64,000 nucleotides of DNA, from contig NZ_LFJC01000003.1 in assembly GCF_002776695.1 (NCBI RefSeq), positions 7,676,638-7,740,637 of the forward strand, in the 5' to 3' direction. The DNA comes from Bradyrhizobium nitroreducens. GTDB lineage: Bacteria > Pseudomonadota > Alphaproteobacteria > Rhizobiales > Xanthobacteraceae. Positions within the stretch are counted from its first letter, which is position 1, and every line of letters starts with the position of its first letter. The notes under the pieces are model-generated. The model saw only the letters and a program-made list of their open reading frames with translations, searched no databases and was not told the origin of the DNA. Positions 36,207-44,417 of the stretch are shown here, piece after piece. The position numbers and the translations under genes are program-made.

Positions 36207-37193
36207 TTGCACATTCTGGTTCTGGGCGCCGCCGGCATGGTCGGCCGCAAACTCTGTGAACGGCTGCTGCGCGACGGCCGGCTGGGCAAGAGCGACATCA
36301 CCAAGCTCACCATGCACGACGTAGTCGAGCCGAAGAAGCCGGAGAAGGCCGGCTTCCCGGTCGAGACCGTGTCGGGCGATTTCGCAGTCCCCGGCGCTGC
36401 CGAGAAGCTGATCGCCGGCCGGCCCGATGTGATCTTCCATCTCGCCGCGATCGTCTCGGGCGAAGCCGAGCTCGATTTCGACAAGGGCTACCGCATCAAT
36501 CTCGACGGCACGCGGATGCTGCTCGACGCTGTCAGGCTGGCCGGCGGCGGCTACAAGCCGCGCGTGGTGTTCACGTCCTCGATCGCCGTGTTCGGCGCGC
36601 CTTTCCCGGACGCGATCGGCGACGAGTTCTTCCACACCCCGCTGCTCAGCTACGGTACCCAGAAGGCGATCGGCGAACTGCTGCTCGCCGACTATTCCCG
36701 CCGCGGCTTCCTCGACGGCATCGGCATCCGCCTGCCGACCATCTGCATCCGGCCCGGCCTGCCCAACAAGGCGGCCTCGGGCTTCTTCTCGAACATCCTG
36801 CGCGAGCCGCTGGCCGGTAAGGAGGCCATCCTCCCGGTGTCCGAGGACGTCCGCCACTGGCACGCCACGCCGCGCTCGGCGGTCGGCTTCCTGCTGCACG
36901 CCGGCACGATGGACCTTGCCGCAGTCGGCCCGCGCCGCAACCTGACCATGCCGGGCCTGTCGGCGACGGTCGGCGAGCAGATCGCCGCGTTGAAGCGGGT
37001 TGCGGGCGAGAAGGTCGCCGCGCGCATCAAGCGGGAGCCCGATCCATTCATCGTCGGCATCGTCGGCGGCTGGCCGCGCAATTTCAACGCCAAGCGGTCG
37101 CTCGAGCTCGGCTTCACCACCGCCGAGAAGAACTTCGACGACATCATCCGCATTCACATCGAAGACGAGCTCGGCGGCAATTTCGTCGCCTGA
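36207..37193 (+). CDS. denD: DenD-like D-erythronate dehydrogenase (extended SDR)
   Basis: A 328-residue extended SDR with the N-terminal NAD motif GAAGMVGRKL, catalytic Tyr and Lys in YGTQKAIGEL, and IRPGLPNKAASGFFSNI. These match the DenD group, which oxidises D-erythronate to a 2-oxo acid. The start is TTG 36207 with AAGGAG at 36193-36198. It follows the ABC permeases by 67 bases and precedes kdgK, so it may act on the imported acid sugar. The substrate could differ from erythronate because no kinase of the DUF1537 type is in this operon (one is at 3395). Confidence 0.8.
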   Translation: MHILVLGAAGMVGRKLCERLLRDGRLGKSDITKLTMHDVVEPKKPEKAGFPVETVSGDFAVPGAAEKLIAGRPDVIFHLAAIVSGEAELDFDKGYRINLDGTRMLLDAVRLAGGGYKPRVVFTSSIAVFGAPFPDAIGDEFFHTPLLSYGTQKAIGELLLADYSRRGFLDGIGIRLPTICIRPGLPNKAASGFFSNILREPLAGKEAILPVSEDVRHWHATPRSAVGFLLHAGTMDLAAVGPRRNLTMPGLSATVGEQIAALKRVAGEKVAARIKREPDPFIVGIVGGWPRNFNAKRSLELGFTTAEKNFDDIIRIHIEDELGGNFVA

Positions 37194-37217
37194 TCTCCGG
37201 CAGAGCGGGCCCTGGTG

Positions 37218-38186
37218 ATGGCGAGCGTTGCTTGCATCGGCGAATGCATGGTCGAGCTCCGGCAGGCGCAAAGTGGCGCGTCTGCCGGGCAGGGCGGCGG
37301 GCTGTACTCGCGCGGCTTCGGCGGCGACACACTCAACACCGCCGTGTATCTGGCGCGGCTCGAGGTCAAGGTCGACTATCTCACCGCGCTCGGCGACGAC
37401 GCCCTGAGCGACGAGATGATCGCGGCCTGGACCGCGGAGAACGTCGGCACACGCCGCGTCGCAAGGCTCGCCGGCAAGCTGCCCGGCCTCTACATGATCC
37501 AGACGGATGCGAAGGGCGAGCGCCAGTTCTTCCACTGGCGCGACAGCGCGGCGGCGCGGCAGCTGATGAGCCTGCCGGAGACCGACGAGCTGCTCAACTC
37601 GCTGATGAGCTACGACGTCGTGTATCTCTCCGCGATCACGCTCTCGATCTACGATGCTGCGGGGCGCGATCGCCTGTTCGCGGCGATCAAGCGGGCGCGC
37701 CTGCTCGGCACCCGCTTCGTGTTCGACACCAATTTTCGCGCGCGCGGCTGGCCGAACCGCGACGTCGCCCGCGAGGTCTTTGCCGCGGCCTTTGCGACCG
37801 CCGACATCGTGCTGACCTCGACTGAGGATCTGCTCGCGCTCTATCCCGGCGAGAGCCACGATCAGCTGATGGCGCGCATCCCGACCCCGGAGCTGGTGTT
37901 CCGCCTTGCCGAGCCCGTGAGCCTGCTGCGCTTCCCCGGCGGAGCGAGCGAGGTCCGCGCCGAACCCATGACGAACCCCGTCGTCGACACCACGGCGGCC
38001 GGCGACAGCTTTGCCGCAGCCTACATCGCCGCCCGGCTTGCCGGTTCCGATCCGGTCGAGGCGGCCCAGGCCGGCCACCGGCTCGCCTCCGTCGTGATCT
38101 GCTATGCTGGGGCCATCATTCCGGGCTATGCCATGCCGCCGAAGAAACGGCATCGGCCGGCGGCCTCTCGCCAAGGGACCAAGTAG
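37218..38186 (+). CDS. kdgK: 2-keto-3-deoxygluconate kinase (PfkB family)
   Basis: A 322-residue ribokinase-fold enzyme. The substrate-binding start (ACIGECMVELRQ), GFGGDTLNTAVYLARL and ATP-site signature DTTAAGDSFAAAYIA with the catalytic Asp fit KDG kinases, which make 2-keto-3-deoxy-6-phosphogluconate. It lies 24 bases upstream of the aldolase gene eda, the next enzyme in the pathway. ATG 37218 or the GTG three bases earlier could be used. Confidence 0.9.
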   Translation: MASVACIGECMVELRQAQSGASAGQGGGLYSRGFGGDTLNTAVYLARLEVKVDYLTALGDDALSDEMIAAWTAENVGTRRVARLAGKLPGLYMIQTDAKGERQFFHWRDSAAARQLMSLPETDELLNSLMSYDVVYLSAITLSIYDAAGRDRLFAAIKRARLLGTRFVFDTNFRARGWPNRDVAREVFAAAFATADIVLTSTEDLLALYPGESHDQLMARIPTPELVFRLAEPVSLLRFPGGASEVRAEPMTNPVVDTTAAGDSFAAAYIAARLAGSDPVEAAQAGHRLASVVICYAGAIIPGYAMPPKKRHRPAASRQGTK

Positions 38187-38210
38187 ACGCGACCAAATGA
38201 ATCGAGACCC

Positions 38211-38861
38211 ATGACCACGACCGCCCAACAGAACCACCTCGTCGCGCTGTTCAAGGCCGCGACCGTCATTCCCGTCCTCACCATCGAGCGGATCCAGGAT
38301 GCCGTGCCGCTGGCGAAAGCGCTGGTTGCCGGCGGTATCCGCACGCTGGAGGTGACCATGCGCACCCCCGTTGCGATCGAGGCGGCGAGGGCGATGATGG
38401 CCGAGGTGCCGGAGGCGGTCGTCGGCATCGGCACGATTCTCAATCCCGCCGACTTCGTCCGCGTCGAGAAGCTCGGGGTCGCGTTCGGCATCAGCCCGGG
38501 CCTGACCCCCGATCTCCTCAAGGCCGCCACCGACAGCTCCCTGCCGTTCGCACCAGGCATCGCCACGGCGTCCGAGCTGATGATGGCGCTGTCCTATGGC
38601 TTCGACGTCGCAAAATTCTTCCCGGCCGAGCAGGCCGGCGGCCTCAAGGGCCTGCGCGCCCTCGGTGGGCCGTTCCCGAACGTGCGGTTTTGCCCGACCG
38701 GCGGCATCAGTGAGGCCAATGCGGCAACCTGGCTCGCCGAACCCAATGTGGTCGCGGTCGGCGGTTCCTGGCTGTGCCCGGCGGCAGAGATCAAGGCCGG
38801 GAACTGGGCCGGCATAACTGCCATCTGCCAGCGCACGCTTCAGGCCCTGAAAGCCGCGTGA
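38211..38861 (+). CDS. eda: KDPG aldolase / 2-keto-4-hydroxyglutarate aldolase
   Basis: A 216-residue class I aldolase that cleaves KDPG to pyruvate and glyceraldehyde 3-phosphate. The catalytic glutamate region (TLEVTMRTP), GIGTILNP and Schiff-base lysine in VAKFFPAEQAGG are present, as is the phosphate loop FCPTGGIS. With the kinase before it this completes a lower Entner-Doudoroff branch. It is the last gene of the LacI-flanked rightward operon. Confidence 0.94.
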   Translation: MTTTAQQNHLVALFKAATVIPVLTIERIQDAVPLAKALVAGGIRTLEVTMRTPVAIEAARAMMAEVPEAVVGIGTILNPADFVRVEKLGVAFGISPGLTPDLLKAATDSSLPFAPGIATASELMMALSYGFDVAKFFPAEQAGGLKGLRALGGPFPNVRFCPTGGISEANAATWLAEPNVVAVGGSWLCPAAEIKAGNWAGITAICQRTLQALKAA

Positions 38862-38878
38862 AGTCTTGCCATCCCTGG

Positions 38879-38891
38879 GCTAAGACTTAGC
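38879..38891. promoter_or_regulatory. 13-bp perfect palindrome upstream of a thiolase gene
   Basis: GCTAAG-A-CTTAGC is a perfect odd palindrome 24 bases upstream of the thiolase start at 38916. An AAGTCTT (38861-38867) upstream also complements AAGACTT within it, giving a second, alternative stem. It may be an operator for the acyl-CoA operon or a weak end signal after eda. Confidence 0.45.
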
Positions 38892-38915
38892 TCAGGAAAA
38901 GACCCTCAGGGAGAC

Positions 38916-40091
38916 ATGACCATGACCGCCAGCATCGTCGGATGGGCGCATACGCCGTTCGGCAAGTTCGACACCGAAACCGTCGAGAGTCTCGTCGTCC
39001 GCGTCGCCAATGAGGCGCTGGCGGATGCCGGCATTTCGGCCGGCGATGTCGACGAGATCGTGCTCGGCCATTTCAACGCCGGCTTCTCGCCGCAGGATTT
39101 TACCGCCTCTTTGGTGCTCCAGGCCGATCCGAAGCTGCGCTTCAAGCCCGCGACCCGGGTCGAGAACGCCTGTGCCACCGGCTCTGCCGCCGTGCATCAG
39201 GGCTTGCGCGCGATCGCCGCGGGCGCGGCCAAGATCGTGCTGGTGGTCGGCGTCGAGCAGATGACCCGCACCCCGGGGCCCGAGATCGGCAAGAACCTGC
39301 TCAAGGCCTCCTACCTGCCCGAGGACGGCGACACTGTCGGCGGCTTCGCCGGTGTATTCGGCAAGATCGCCAGCTCCTATTTCCAGAAATACGGCGACCA
39401 GTCCGATGCGCTGGCGCTGATCGCGGCCAAGAACCACAAGAACGGCGTCGCCAACCCCTTCGCCCAGATGCGCAAGGATTTCGGCTTCGACTTCTGCCGC
39501 GCCGAGAGCGAGAAGAACCCTTACGTCGCCGGCCCCCTGAAGCGCACCGACTGCTCGCTGGTCTCCGACGGCGCCGCGGCGCTGATTTTGGCCGATGCCG
39601 AAACCGCCAAGACCATGAGCAAGTCGATCGGCTTCCGCGCCACAGCGCATGCCCAGGACTTCCTGCCGATGTCCAAGCGCGACATCCTCCAGTTCGAGGG
39701 CTGCACCGTCGCCTGGCAGCGCGCGCTGGAGCAGGCGGGTGTGACGCTGTCCGATCTGTCCTTCGTCGAGACCCATGACTGCTTCACGGTGGCCGAGCTG
39801 ATCGAGTACGAAGCGATGGGCCTGACCCCGAGGGGGCAGGGCGCCCGCGCCATCAAGGAAGGCTGGACGCTCAAGGACGGCAAGCTGCCGGTCAATCCGT
39901 CCGGCGGCCTCAAGGCCAAGGGCCATCCGATCGGCGCCACCGGCGTTTCCATGCACGTGATGACCGCGATGCAGCTCGCCGGCCAGGCGCCCGAGGGCAT
40001 GCAGCTCAAGAATGCCAAGCTCGGCGGCATCTTCAACATGGGCGGTGCTGCGGTTGCGAACTACGTCTCGGTGCTGGAGCCGTTGAAGTAG
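38916..40091 (+). CDS. Thiolase-family acetyl-CoA acetyltransferase
   Basis: A 391-residue thiolase. The nucleophile cysteine is in VENACATGSAAVHQG (near residue 87) and the C-terminal loop GGLKAKGHPIGATG carries the active-site His. The shape resembles SCP2-type thiolases. It begins a series of acyl-CoA genes reaching 43386. The start is ATG 38916 or 38922, behind AGGGAG. Confidence 0.92.
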   Translation: MTMTASIVGWAHTPFGKFDTETVESLVVRVANEALADAGISAGDVDEIVLGHFNAGFSPQDFTASLVLQADPKLRFKPATRVENACATGSAAVHQGLRAIAAGAAKIVLVVGVEQMTRTPGPEIGKNLLKASYLPEDGDTVGGFAGVFGKIASSYFQKYGDQSDALALIAAKNHKNGVANPFAQMRKDFGFDFCRAESEKNPYVAGPLKRTDCSLVSDGAAALILADAETAKTMSKSIGFRATAHAQDFLPMSKRDILQFEGCTVAWQRALEQAGVTLSDLSFVETHDCFTVAELIEYEAMGLTPRGQGARAIKEGWTLKDGKLPVNPSGGLKAKGHPIGATGVSMHVMTAMQLAGQAPEGMQLKNAKLGGIFNMGGAAVANYVSVLEPLK

Positions 40092-40101
40092 GCCTTGTAG
40101 A

Positions 40102-40180
40102 GTGGGCAAAGGCGCGAAGGTGCCGTGCCCACCATCTTCCTTGCGTTAGATCATGGTGGGCCCGCCTTGCTTGGCCCACC
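40102..40180. repeat. Palindromic intergenic element (GTGGGC family)
   Basis: Outer GTGGGC (40102-40107) complements GCCCAC (40174-40179). An inner stem GCCCACCAT (40127-40135) pairs perfectly with ATGGTGGGC (40153-40161). The element fills most of the gap between the thiolase gene and the small coiled-coil gene. It differs in sequence from the other repeats listed here. Confidence 0.75.
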
Positions 40181-40213
40181 TTAACGCTCCTGATTGATTG
40201 GCGGAAAAGCATC

Positions 40214-40420
40214 ATGAGCACTGACTACGAAGACTCGCTGTCGATGGACGCACTCAACGATCGTATTGCGATCCTCGAGGACAATATCCGCCAGCTCATC
40301 GAGCAGGCCGCGGCTGCTTCGGGCGAGCAGAGTGAGTCGCGCATCGCCGACCGGATCAGCCAGCAGAACGAAGAGCTCGACCGGCTCCTCAAGATCCGCG
40401 AATCCCGCCAGAAGAAATAG
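40214..40420 (+). CDS. Small coiled-coil protein (68 aa)
   Basis: A 68-residue acidic then basic protein (begins MSTDYEDSLSMDALNDRIA), with heptad-like hydrophobic spacing across residues 12-65 indicating a coiled coil. No membrane segment or known domain. It lies between a thiolase and a CoA-transferase gene but is separated from both by over 100 bases, so functional linkage is uncertain. Confidence 0.7.
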   Translation: MSTDYEDSLSMDALNDRIAILEDNIRQLIEQAAAASGEQSESRIADRISQQNEELDRLLKIRESRQKK

Positions 40421-40547
40421 CGGCCGATATCACCGCGCGGCGCATGCGGCCATACCCCGGCCGCCCTTGCGCACGCGGCGTCACTGCCCTTAGCTGGACC
40501 GAAATCGCGGGGCCGCGCCTTGGCGCCTGCGCAATCGGGAGCGAACG

Positions 40548-41747
40548 ATGGGGCCGCTGAAGGGCATCAAGGTCATCGACATGACCACCGTGCTGATGGG
40601 GCCCTACGCGACCCAGATGCTCGGCGATTACGGTGCAGATGTCATCAAGGTGGAATCGCTCGACGGCGACGTCACCCGCCTGATCGGCCCGATGCGCCAT
40701 GCCGGCATGGGCCCGGTGTTCCTCAACACCAACCGCAGCAAGCGCTCGATCTGCCTCGACCTGAAGAAGCCCTCGGGGCGCGAAGCCGTGCTGCGGCTTC
40801 TGATGGATGCGGACGTGCTGGTCTACAACGTCCGTCCGCAGGCGATGGCGCGGCTGCAACTCGGCTATGACGTCGTCTCCAAGATCAATCCGCGCCTCGT
40901 CTATGCCGGCGTGTTCGGCTTCGGCCAGGACGGGCCCTATGCCGCAAAGCCCGCCTACGACGATCTGATCCAGGGCGCCACCGCGCTGCCCGCGCTCATG
41001 GCGCAGACTGGCGACGGCGTGCCGCGCTACGTGCCGAATGCGCTGGTCGATCGCATCGTCGGCCTCACCGCGGTCGGGGCGATCTGCGCCAGCCTCGTAC
41101 ATCGCGACCGCACCGGGCGCGGCCAGCGGGTCGACATCCCGATGTTCGAGACCATGGCCGGCTTCGTCATGGGCGACCACATGGGTGGGCTCACCTACGA
41201 GCCGCCGCTCGACAAGGGCGGCTATGCCCGCCACCTCTCGCGCGACCGCAGGCCCTACAAGACCTCGGACGGCTATCTCAGCGTCATCGTCTACAACGAC
41301 AAGCAGTGGGAGAATTTCTTCAAGGCGACTAGCCGCGACGATCTGCGCGCGGATCCGAAGTTCGCCACCTTCGCCGGCCGCGCCGCCAATATCGACGTCG
41401 TCTATGCCGAACTCGCGCGCATCTTCGAGACGCGCACCACGGCGGAGTGGATCGATCTGCTGACGAAGGCCGACGTGCCCGTGATGCCGATGCATGATTT
41501 GCAGGGTGTGCTCCACGACGACCATCTGGAAGCGACGAACTTCTTCCCGGTCGTCAACCATCCGACCGAAGGCCCGATCCGCAGCATGAAGGTGACGGCG
41601 ACGTGGTCGGAGACGGAGGCCGAGCCGGTGCGGTTGGCGCCCCGGCTCAACGAGCACGGCGCCGAGATTCTGCGCGAGATCGGATACTCCACAGACGAGA
41701 TCGCCGCCATGGTCCGCGACGGCGTCACGCGATCAGTGCCGGAGTAG
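40548..41747 (+). CDS. CaiB/BaiF-family CoA transferase
   Basis: A 399-residue type III CoA transferase. The N-terminal GVIDMTTVLMGPYATQ-like region (KVIDMTTVLMGPYATQML), the YGADVIKVE motif and VYAGVFGFGQDGPYA typify the family; the aspartate expected to form the acyl-anhydride lies near residue 170. It would activate an organic acid as a CoA thioester for the neighbouring thiolase-fold proteins. Followed by a large palindromic repeat. Confidence 0.92.
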   Translation: MGPLKGIKVIDMTTVLMGPYATQMLGDYGADVIKVESLDGDVTRLIGPMRHAGMGPVFLNTNRSKRSICLDLKKPSGREAVLRLLMDADVLVYNVRPQAMARLQLGYDVVSKINPRLVYAGVFGFGQDGPYAAKPAYDDLIQGATALPALMAQTGDGVPRYVPNALVDRIVGLTAVGAICASLVHRDRTGRGQRVDIPMFETMAGFVMGDHMGGLTYEPPLDKGGYARHLSRDRRPYKTSDGYLSVIVYNDKQWENFFKATSRDDLRADPKFATFAGRAANIDVVYAELARIFETRTTAEWIDLLTKADVPVMPMHDLQGVLHDDHLEATNFFPVVNHPTEGPIRSMKVTATWSETEAEPVRLAPRLNEHGAEILREIGYSTDEIAAMVRDGVTRSVPE

Positions 41748-41771
41748 GGGATGACAATAGCTCTCTCATCC

Positions 41772-41879
41772 GTCATTCCGGGGCGCGCCCGCTTGGGCGC
41801 GAGCCCGGAATCCATTCCTCCTCCGCACATGCCGCTCGATGGATTCCGGGCTCGGCCCTTCGGGCCGCCCCGGAATGAC
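41772..41879. repeat. Three-armed cloverleaf palindromic element
   Basis: Outer arms GTCATTCCGGGGC (41772-41784) and GCCCCGGAATGAC (41867-41879) pair over 13 bases. Inside are three hairpins: CGCGCCC/GGGCGCG (41784-41801), GAGCCCGGAATCCAT with its exact 15-base complement (41801-41853), and CGGCC/GGCCG (41853-41867), with one base shared at some junctions. It lies between a CoA-transferase and a thiolase gene. Confidence 0.88.
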
Positions 41880-41893
41880 AGGGAGGAGAGAAC

Positions 41894-43030
41894 ATGAGCT
41901 TCATCACCGGCGTCGGCCTCACGTCGTTCGGCAAGCACGAAGGTTCATCGTCGCTCGACCTGATGAGCAAGGCCGCGCAAGCCGCGCTCGACGACGCCGG
42001 GCTCAAGCGGTCGGACATCGACGGCATCCTCTGCGGCTACTCCACGGTCTCGCCGCACATCATGCTCGCCACCGTCTTCGCCGAGCACTTTGGCATCCGG
42101 CCTGCTTACGCCCACGCCGTGCAGGTCGGCGGCGCCACGGGGCTCGCGATGACCATGCTCGCCCATCACCTCGTTGACGCGGGCGTCTGCCGCAACGTCC
42201 TCGTCGTCGCCGGCGAGAACCGCCTCACCGGGCAGAGCCGCGATGCCTCGATCCAGGCGCTGGCGCAGGTCGGCCATCCCGACTACGAGGTGCCGCTGGG
42301 CCCGACCATTCCCGCCTATTACGGTCTCGTCGCCACGCGCTACATGCACGAATACGGCGTGACCGAAGAAGATCTTGCCGAGTTCGCCGTGCTGATGCGC
42401 GCCCATGCCTGCAACCATCCCGGCGCGCAATTCCACGATCCCATCACGGTCGCCGACGTCATGGCCTCGAAGCCGGTCGCAATGCCGCTCAAGCTGCTCG
42501 ATTGCTGCCCGGTCTCCGATGGCGGCGCCGCCTTCATCATCAGCCGCGAGCGGACCGGTGAGACCGGCGTGCGCATTCGCGGCTGCGCACAGGCGCACAC
42601 CCATCAGCATGTCACGGCCGCACCTGCTCTCAGCGAGCTCGGCGCGGAGATCTCGATCGCCCGCGCCAAGGACGCCTCAGGCCTTGCGATCTCCGACGTG
42701 CGCTACGCGGCGATCTACGACAGCTTCACCATCACGCTCGCGATGCTGCTGGAAGACCTCGGACTCGCCGGTCGCGGCGAGGCGGCCGCGCGGGTGCGTG
42801 CGGGGCATTTCGGCCGTGACGGCGCCATGCCGCTGAACACCCATGGCGGGCTGCTCAGCTACGGCCATTGCGGCGTCGGCGGCGCGATGGCGCATCTGGT
42901 CGAGGCGCATTTGCAGATGACGGGGCGGGCGGCGAACAGACAGGTCCGCGATGCCTCCATCGCGCTGCTGCATGGCGACGGCGGCGTGCTGTCGTCCCAC
43001 GTGAGCATGTTCCTGGAGCGGGTGCGATGA
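41894..43030 (+). CDS. Thiolase-fold protein (SCP2-type, DUF35 partner)
   Basis: A 378-residue thiolase-superfamily protein. The region normally carrying the nucleophile reads AHAVQVGGATGLAMTM, with no Cys there, so it may be a non-classical member, like those that pair with DUF35 proteins (for example steroid side-chain aldolases). The C-terminal GGLLSYGHCGVGGAM resembles the usual active-site loop. It overlaps the DUF35 gene by ATGA, supporting a complex. GGGAGGAG precedes ATG 41894. Confidence 0.88.
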   Translation: MSFITGVGLTSFGKHEGSSSLDLMSKAAQAALDDAGLKRSDIDGILCGYSTVSPHIMLATVFAEHFGIRPAYAHAVQVGGATGLAMTMLAHHLVDAGVCRNVLVVAGENRLTGQSRDASIQALAQVGHPDYEVPLGPTIPAYYGLVATRYMHEYGVTEEDLAEFAVLMRAHACNHPGAQFHDPITVADVMASKPVAMPLKLLDCCPVSDGGAAFIISRERTGETGVRIRGCAQAHTHQHVTAAPALSELGAEISIARAKDASGLAISDVRYAAIYDSFTITLAMLLEDLGLAGRGEAAARVRAGHFGRDGAMPLNTHGGLLSYGHCGVGGAMAHLVEAHLQMTGRAANRQVRDASIALLHGDGGVLSSHVSMFLERVR

Positions 43031-43386
43031 GCGAGCGTCTGGCCGACTGGACCAAGGGCAACGAGGCCATCACCTACCAGACCTGCACCGCGTGCGGACA
43101 CGTGCAGTATTTCCACCGCGCCTTCTGCTCGGCCTGCGGCGAATCGGATCCGCGCGAGCAGCGCGCCAGCGGCAAGGGCAAGGTCTACGCCACCTCGCTG
43201 GTCTGCCGCGCCGCCACGCCCGAGACACGGGCGCACGTGCCCTACAACATCCTGCTGGTCGATTGTGCGGAAGGGTTTCGCATGATGGCCCACGGCGGGA
43301 ACGATCTCGTCATCGGCGATTCGGTTGTCGTGAGCTTCAAGCCGTTTGCGGGAAAGCTTGTGCCGTTCTTCACGAGGGAAACGTAA
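43027..43386 (+). CDS. DUF35 OB-fold / zinc-ribbon protein (ChsH2-like)
   Basis: A 119-residue protein with a zinc ribbon (CTACGHVQYFHRAFCSAC, residues about 21-38) and an OB-fold (residues 45-118: GKVYATSLVCRAA and VVVSFKPFAGKLVPFF). Such proteins bind acyl-CoA and act with thiolase-fold partners. Its ATG overlaps the stop of the partner gene (ATGA). Closes the acyl-CoA operon. Confidence 0.88.
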   Translation: MSERLADWTKGNEAITYQTCTACGHVQYFHRAFCSACGESDPREQRASGKGKVYATSLVCRAATPETRAHVPYNILLVDCAEGFRMMAHGGNDLVIGDSVVVSFKPFAGKLVPFFTRET

Positions 43387-43391
43387 CGGGA

Positions 43392-43477
43392 TTCGTCATT
43401 CGGGGGCGGTCATAGGACCGAGCCTGGAACGGGTATTCTGGGCCTGGCCTGTGCGAGGGCCACCCCGGAATGACGAA
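43392..43477. repeat. Decayed copy of the GTCATTC cloverleaf element
   Basis: Outer arms 43392-43406 and 43463-43477 pair at 14 of 15 positions (TTCGTCATTCgGGGG with its complement) and share the GTCATTC...GGAATGAC ends of the element at 41772-41879. The interior is diverged and only weakly paired. It lies between two convergent genes. Confidence 0.72.
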
Positions 43478-43488
43478 AACTCTGAAAC

Positions 43489-43590
43489 TCAACGCCCGTA
43501 GAACAAGATGCTGGCGATGACGAGCATCGCCGTCACCGCCAGCATATGCGCGAGCGCTCCCGAGGCCGCCCCCTTGGTGGCTTCCTTCAT
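43489..43590 (-). CDS. 33-residue single-pass membrane microprotein
   Basis: From ATG (43590-43588) to TGA (43491-43489) the frame reads 33 codons. A positively charged start (MKEATKGAASG) leads to a hydrophobic helix (MLAVTAMLVIASILFY) and a short GR tail. AGGGAG lies eight bases upstream, a good ribosome site. Codons are G/C-ending like neighbours. I recognise no family. Independent gene expression is supported by the ribosome site; function unknown. Confidence 0.6.
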   Translation of the reverse strand: MKEATKGAASGALAHMLAVTAMLVIASILFYGR

Positions 43591-43861
43591 GCCGTTTTCT
43601 CCCTAGACTTGGGCGTGACTCGTCAATGCGCGGCTAGCGCACCCGACGGCCAATTGTTTTTACTCGGAACACCCCTTGCGAGTATCCGCCGCGATTTGTC
43701 CCCACGCAGCGAATATCGACTGTGCCAAGGTCGATCAGCAATGCGGCGGCAATTTGACTCCTTGATGTTGCTCCTGCGTTCGTGCGCGAATAGAGTTTTT
43801 GGGAACCTATCCCGGCAACGACAATGAGCATCAAAGGCTCAGGAAAAACTTCAGGAAAATC

Positions 43862-44389
43862 ATGGCCCGCATCGATTACAGCGACCCGTCCAAGGCATCC
43901 GACCGCACCCGCGAAATCCTCGACAAGAACCGCAACGCCAACATCTTCCGCATGATGGCGCACTCGCCGAGTTATTTCGAGCAGTACTGCCGCTTGGGCG
44001 GTGCGATCCGCCACAAGGGCGAGCTCGATCCGATCGTGCGCGAGCTCGCGATCACGCGCACCGGAATCTTGTGCGAGGCGCCGTACGAGATCGTCGCGCA
44101 CAAGCGCATCGGCAAGAATGTCGGCGTCACCGACGCGCAGAACGAGGCGCTCGAGAACTGGCAGGCCGCGACGTGCTTCAACGAGGTGCAGCGCGCAGCG
44201 CTCGCGTTCACCGACGAGATCGTGAAGCTGAATAAGCCGACGGATGCGACCTTCAAGGCGATCGCGTCGAAGCTGACACCGGCCGCGCTGGTCGAGCTCC
44301 AGCTCTCGGTCGGCTTCTACATCATGACCTCGAAGTTCCTGGAGACGTTCGAGATCGACCTCCAGCCCGTCACGGAAGTGGTGGGCTGA
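43862..44389 (+). CDS. Carboxymuconolactone decarboxylase (CMD)-family protein
   Basis: A 175-residue all-helical protein of the AhpD/CMD superfamily. It retains ELAITRTGILCEAPYEIVAHKRIG, where one Cys and the His of the AhpD motif are present but the second Cys of CxxC is missing, so a peroxidase redox function is unlikely. Members include gamma-carboxymuconolactone decarboxylases and proteins of unknown role. ATG 43862 gives the family-like N terminus; an upstream GTG at 43799 is less likely. Confidence 0.85.
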   Translation: MARIDYSDPSKASDRTREILDKNRNANIFRMMAHSPSYFEQYCRLGGAIRHKGELDPIVRELAITRTGILCEAPYEIVAHKRIGKNVGVTDAQNEALENWQAATCFNEVQRAALAFTDEIVKLNKPTDATFKAIASKLTPAALVELQLSVGFYIMTSKFLETFEIDLQPVTEVVG

Positions 44390-44417
44390 TCCAAGGCTTG
44401 GCTTGCGAGGGATGCTC

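Noticed and set aside
36075..38237. 720-codon minus-strand frame opposite denD and kdgK
   Set aside because: No recognisable motif and it spans two real genes and their gap; shadow of GC-rich codon positions.
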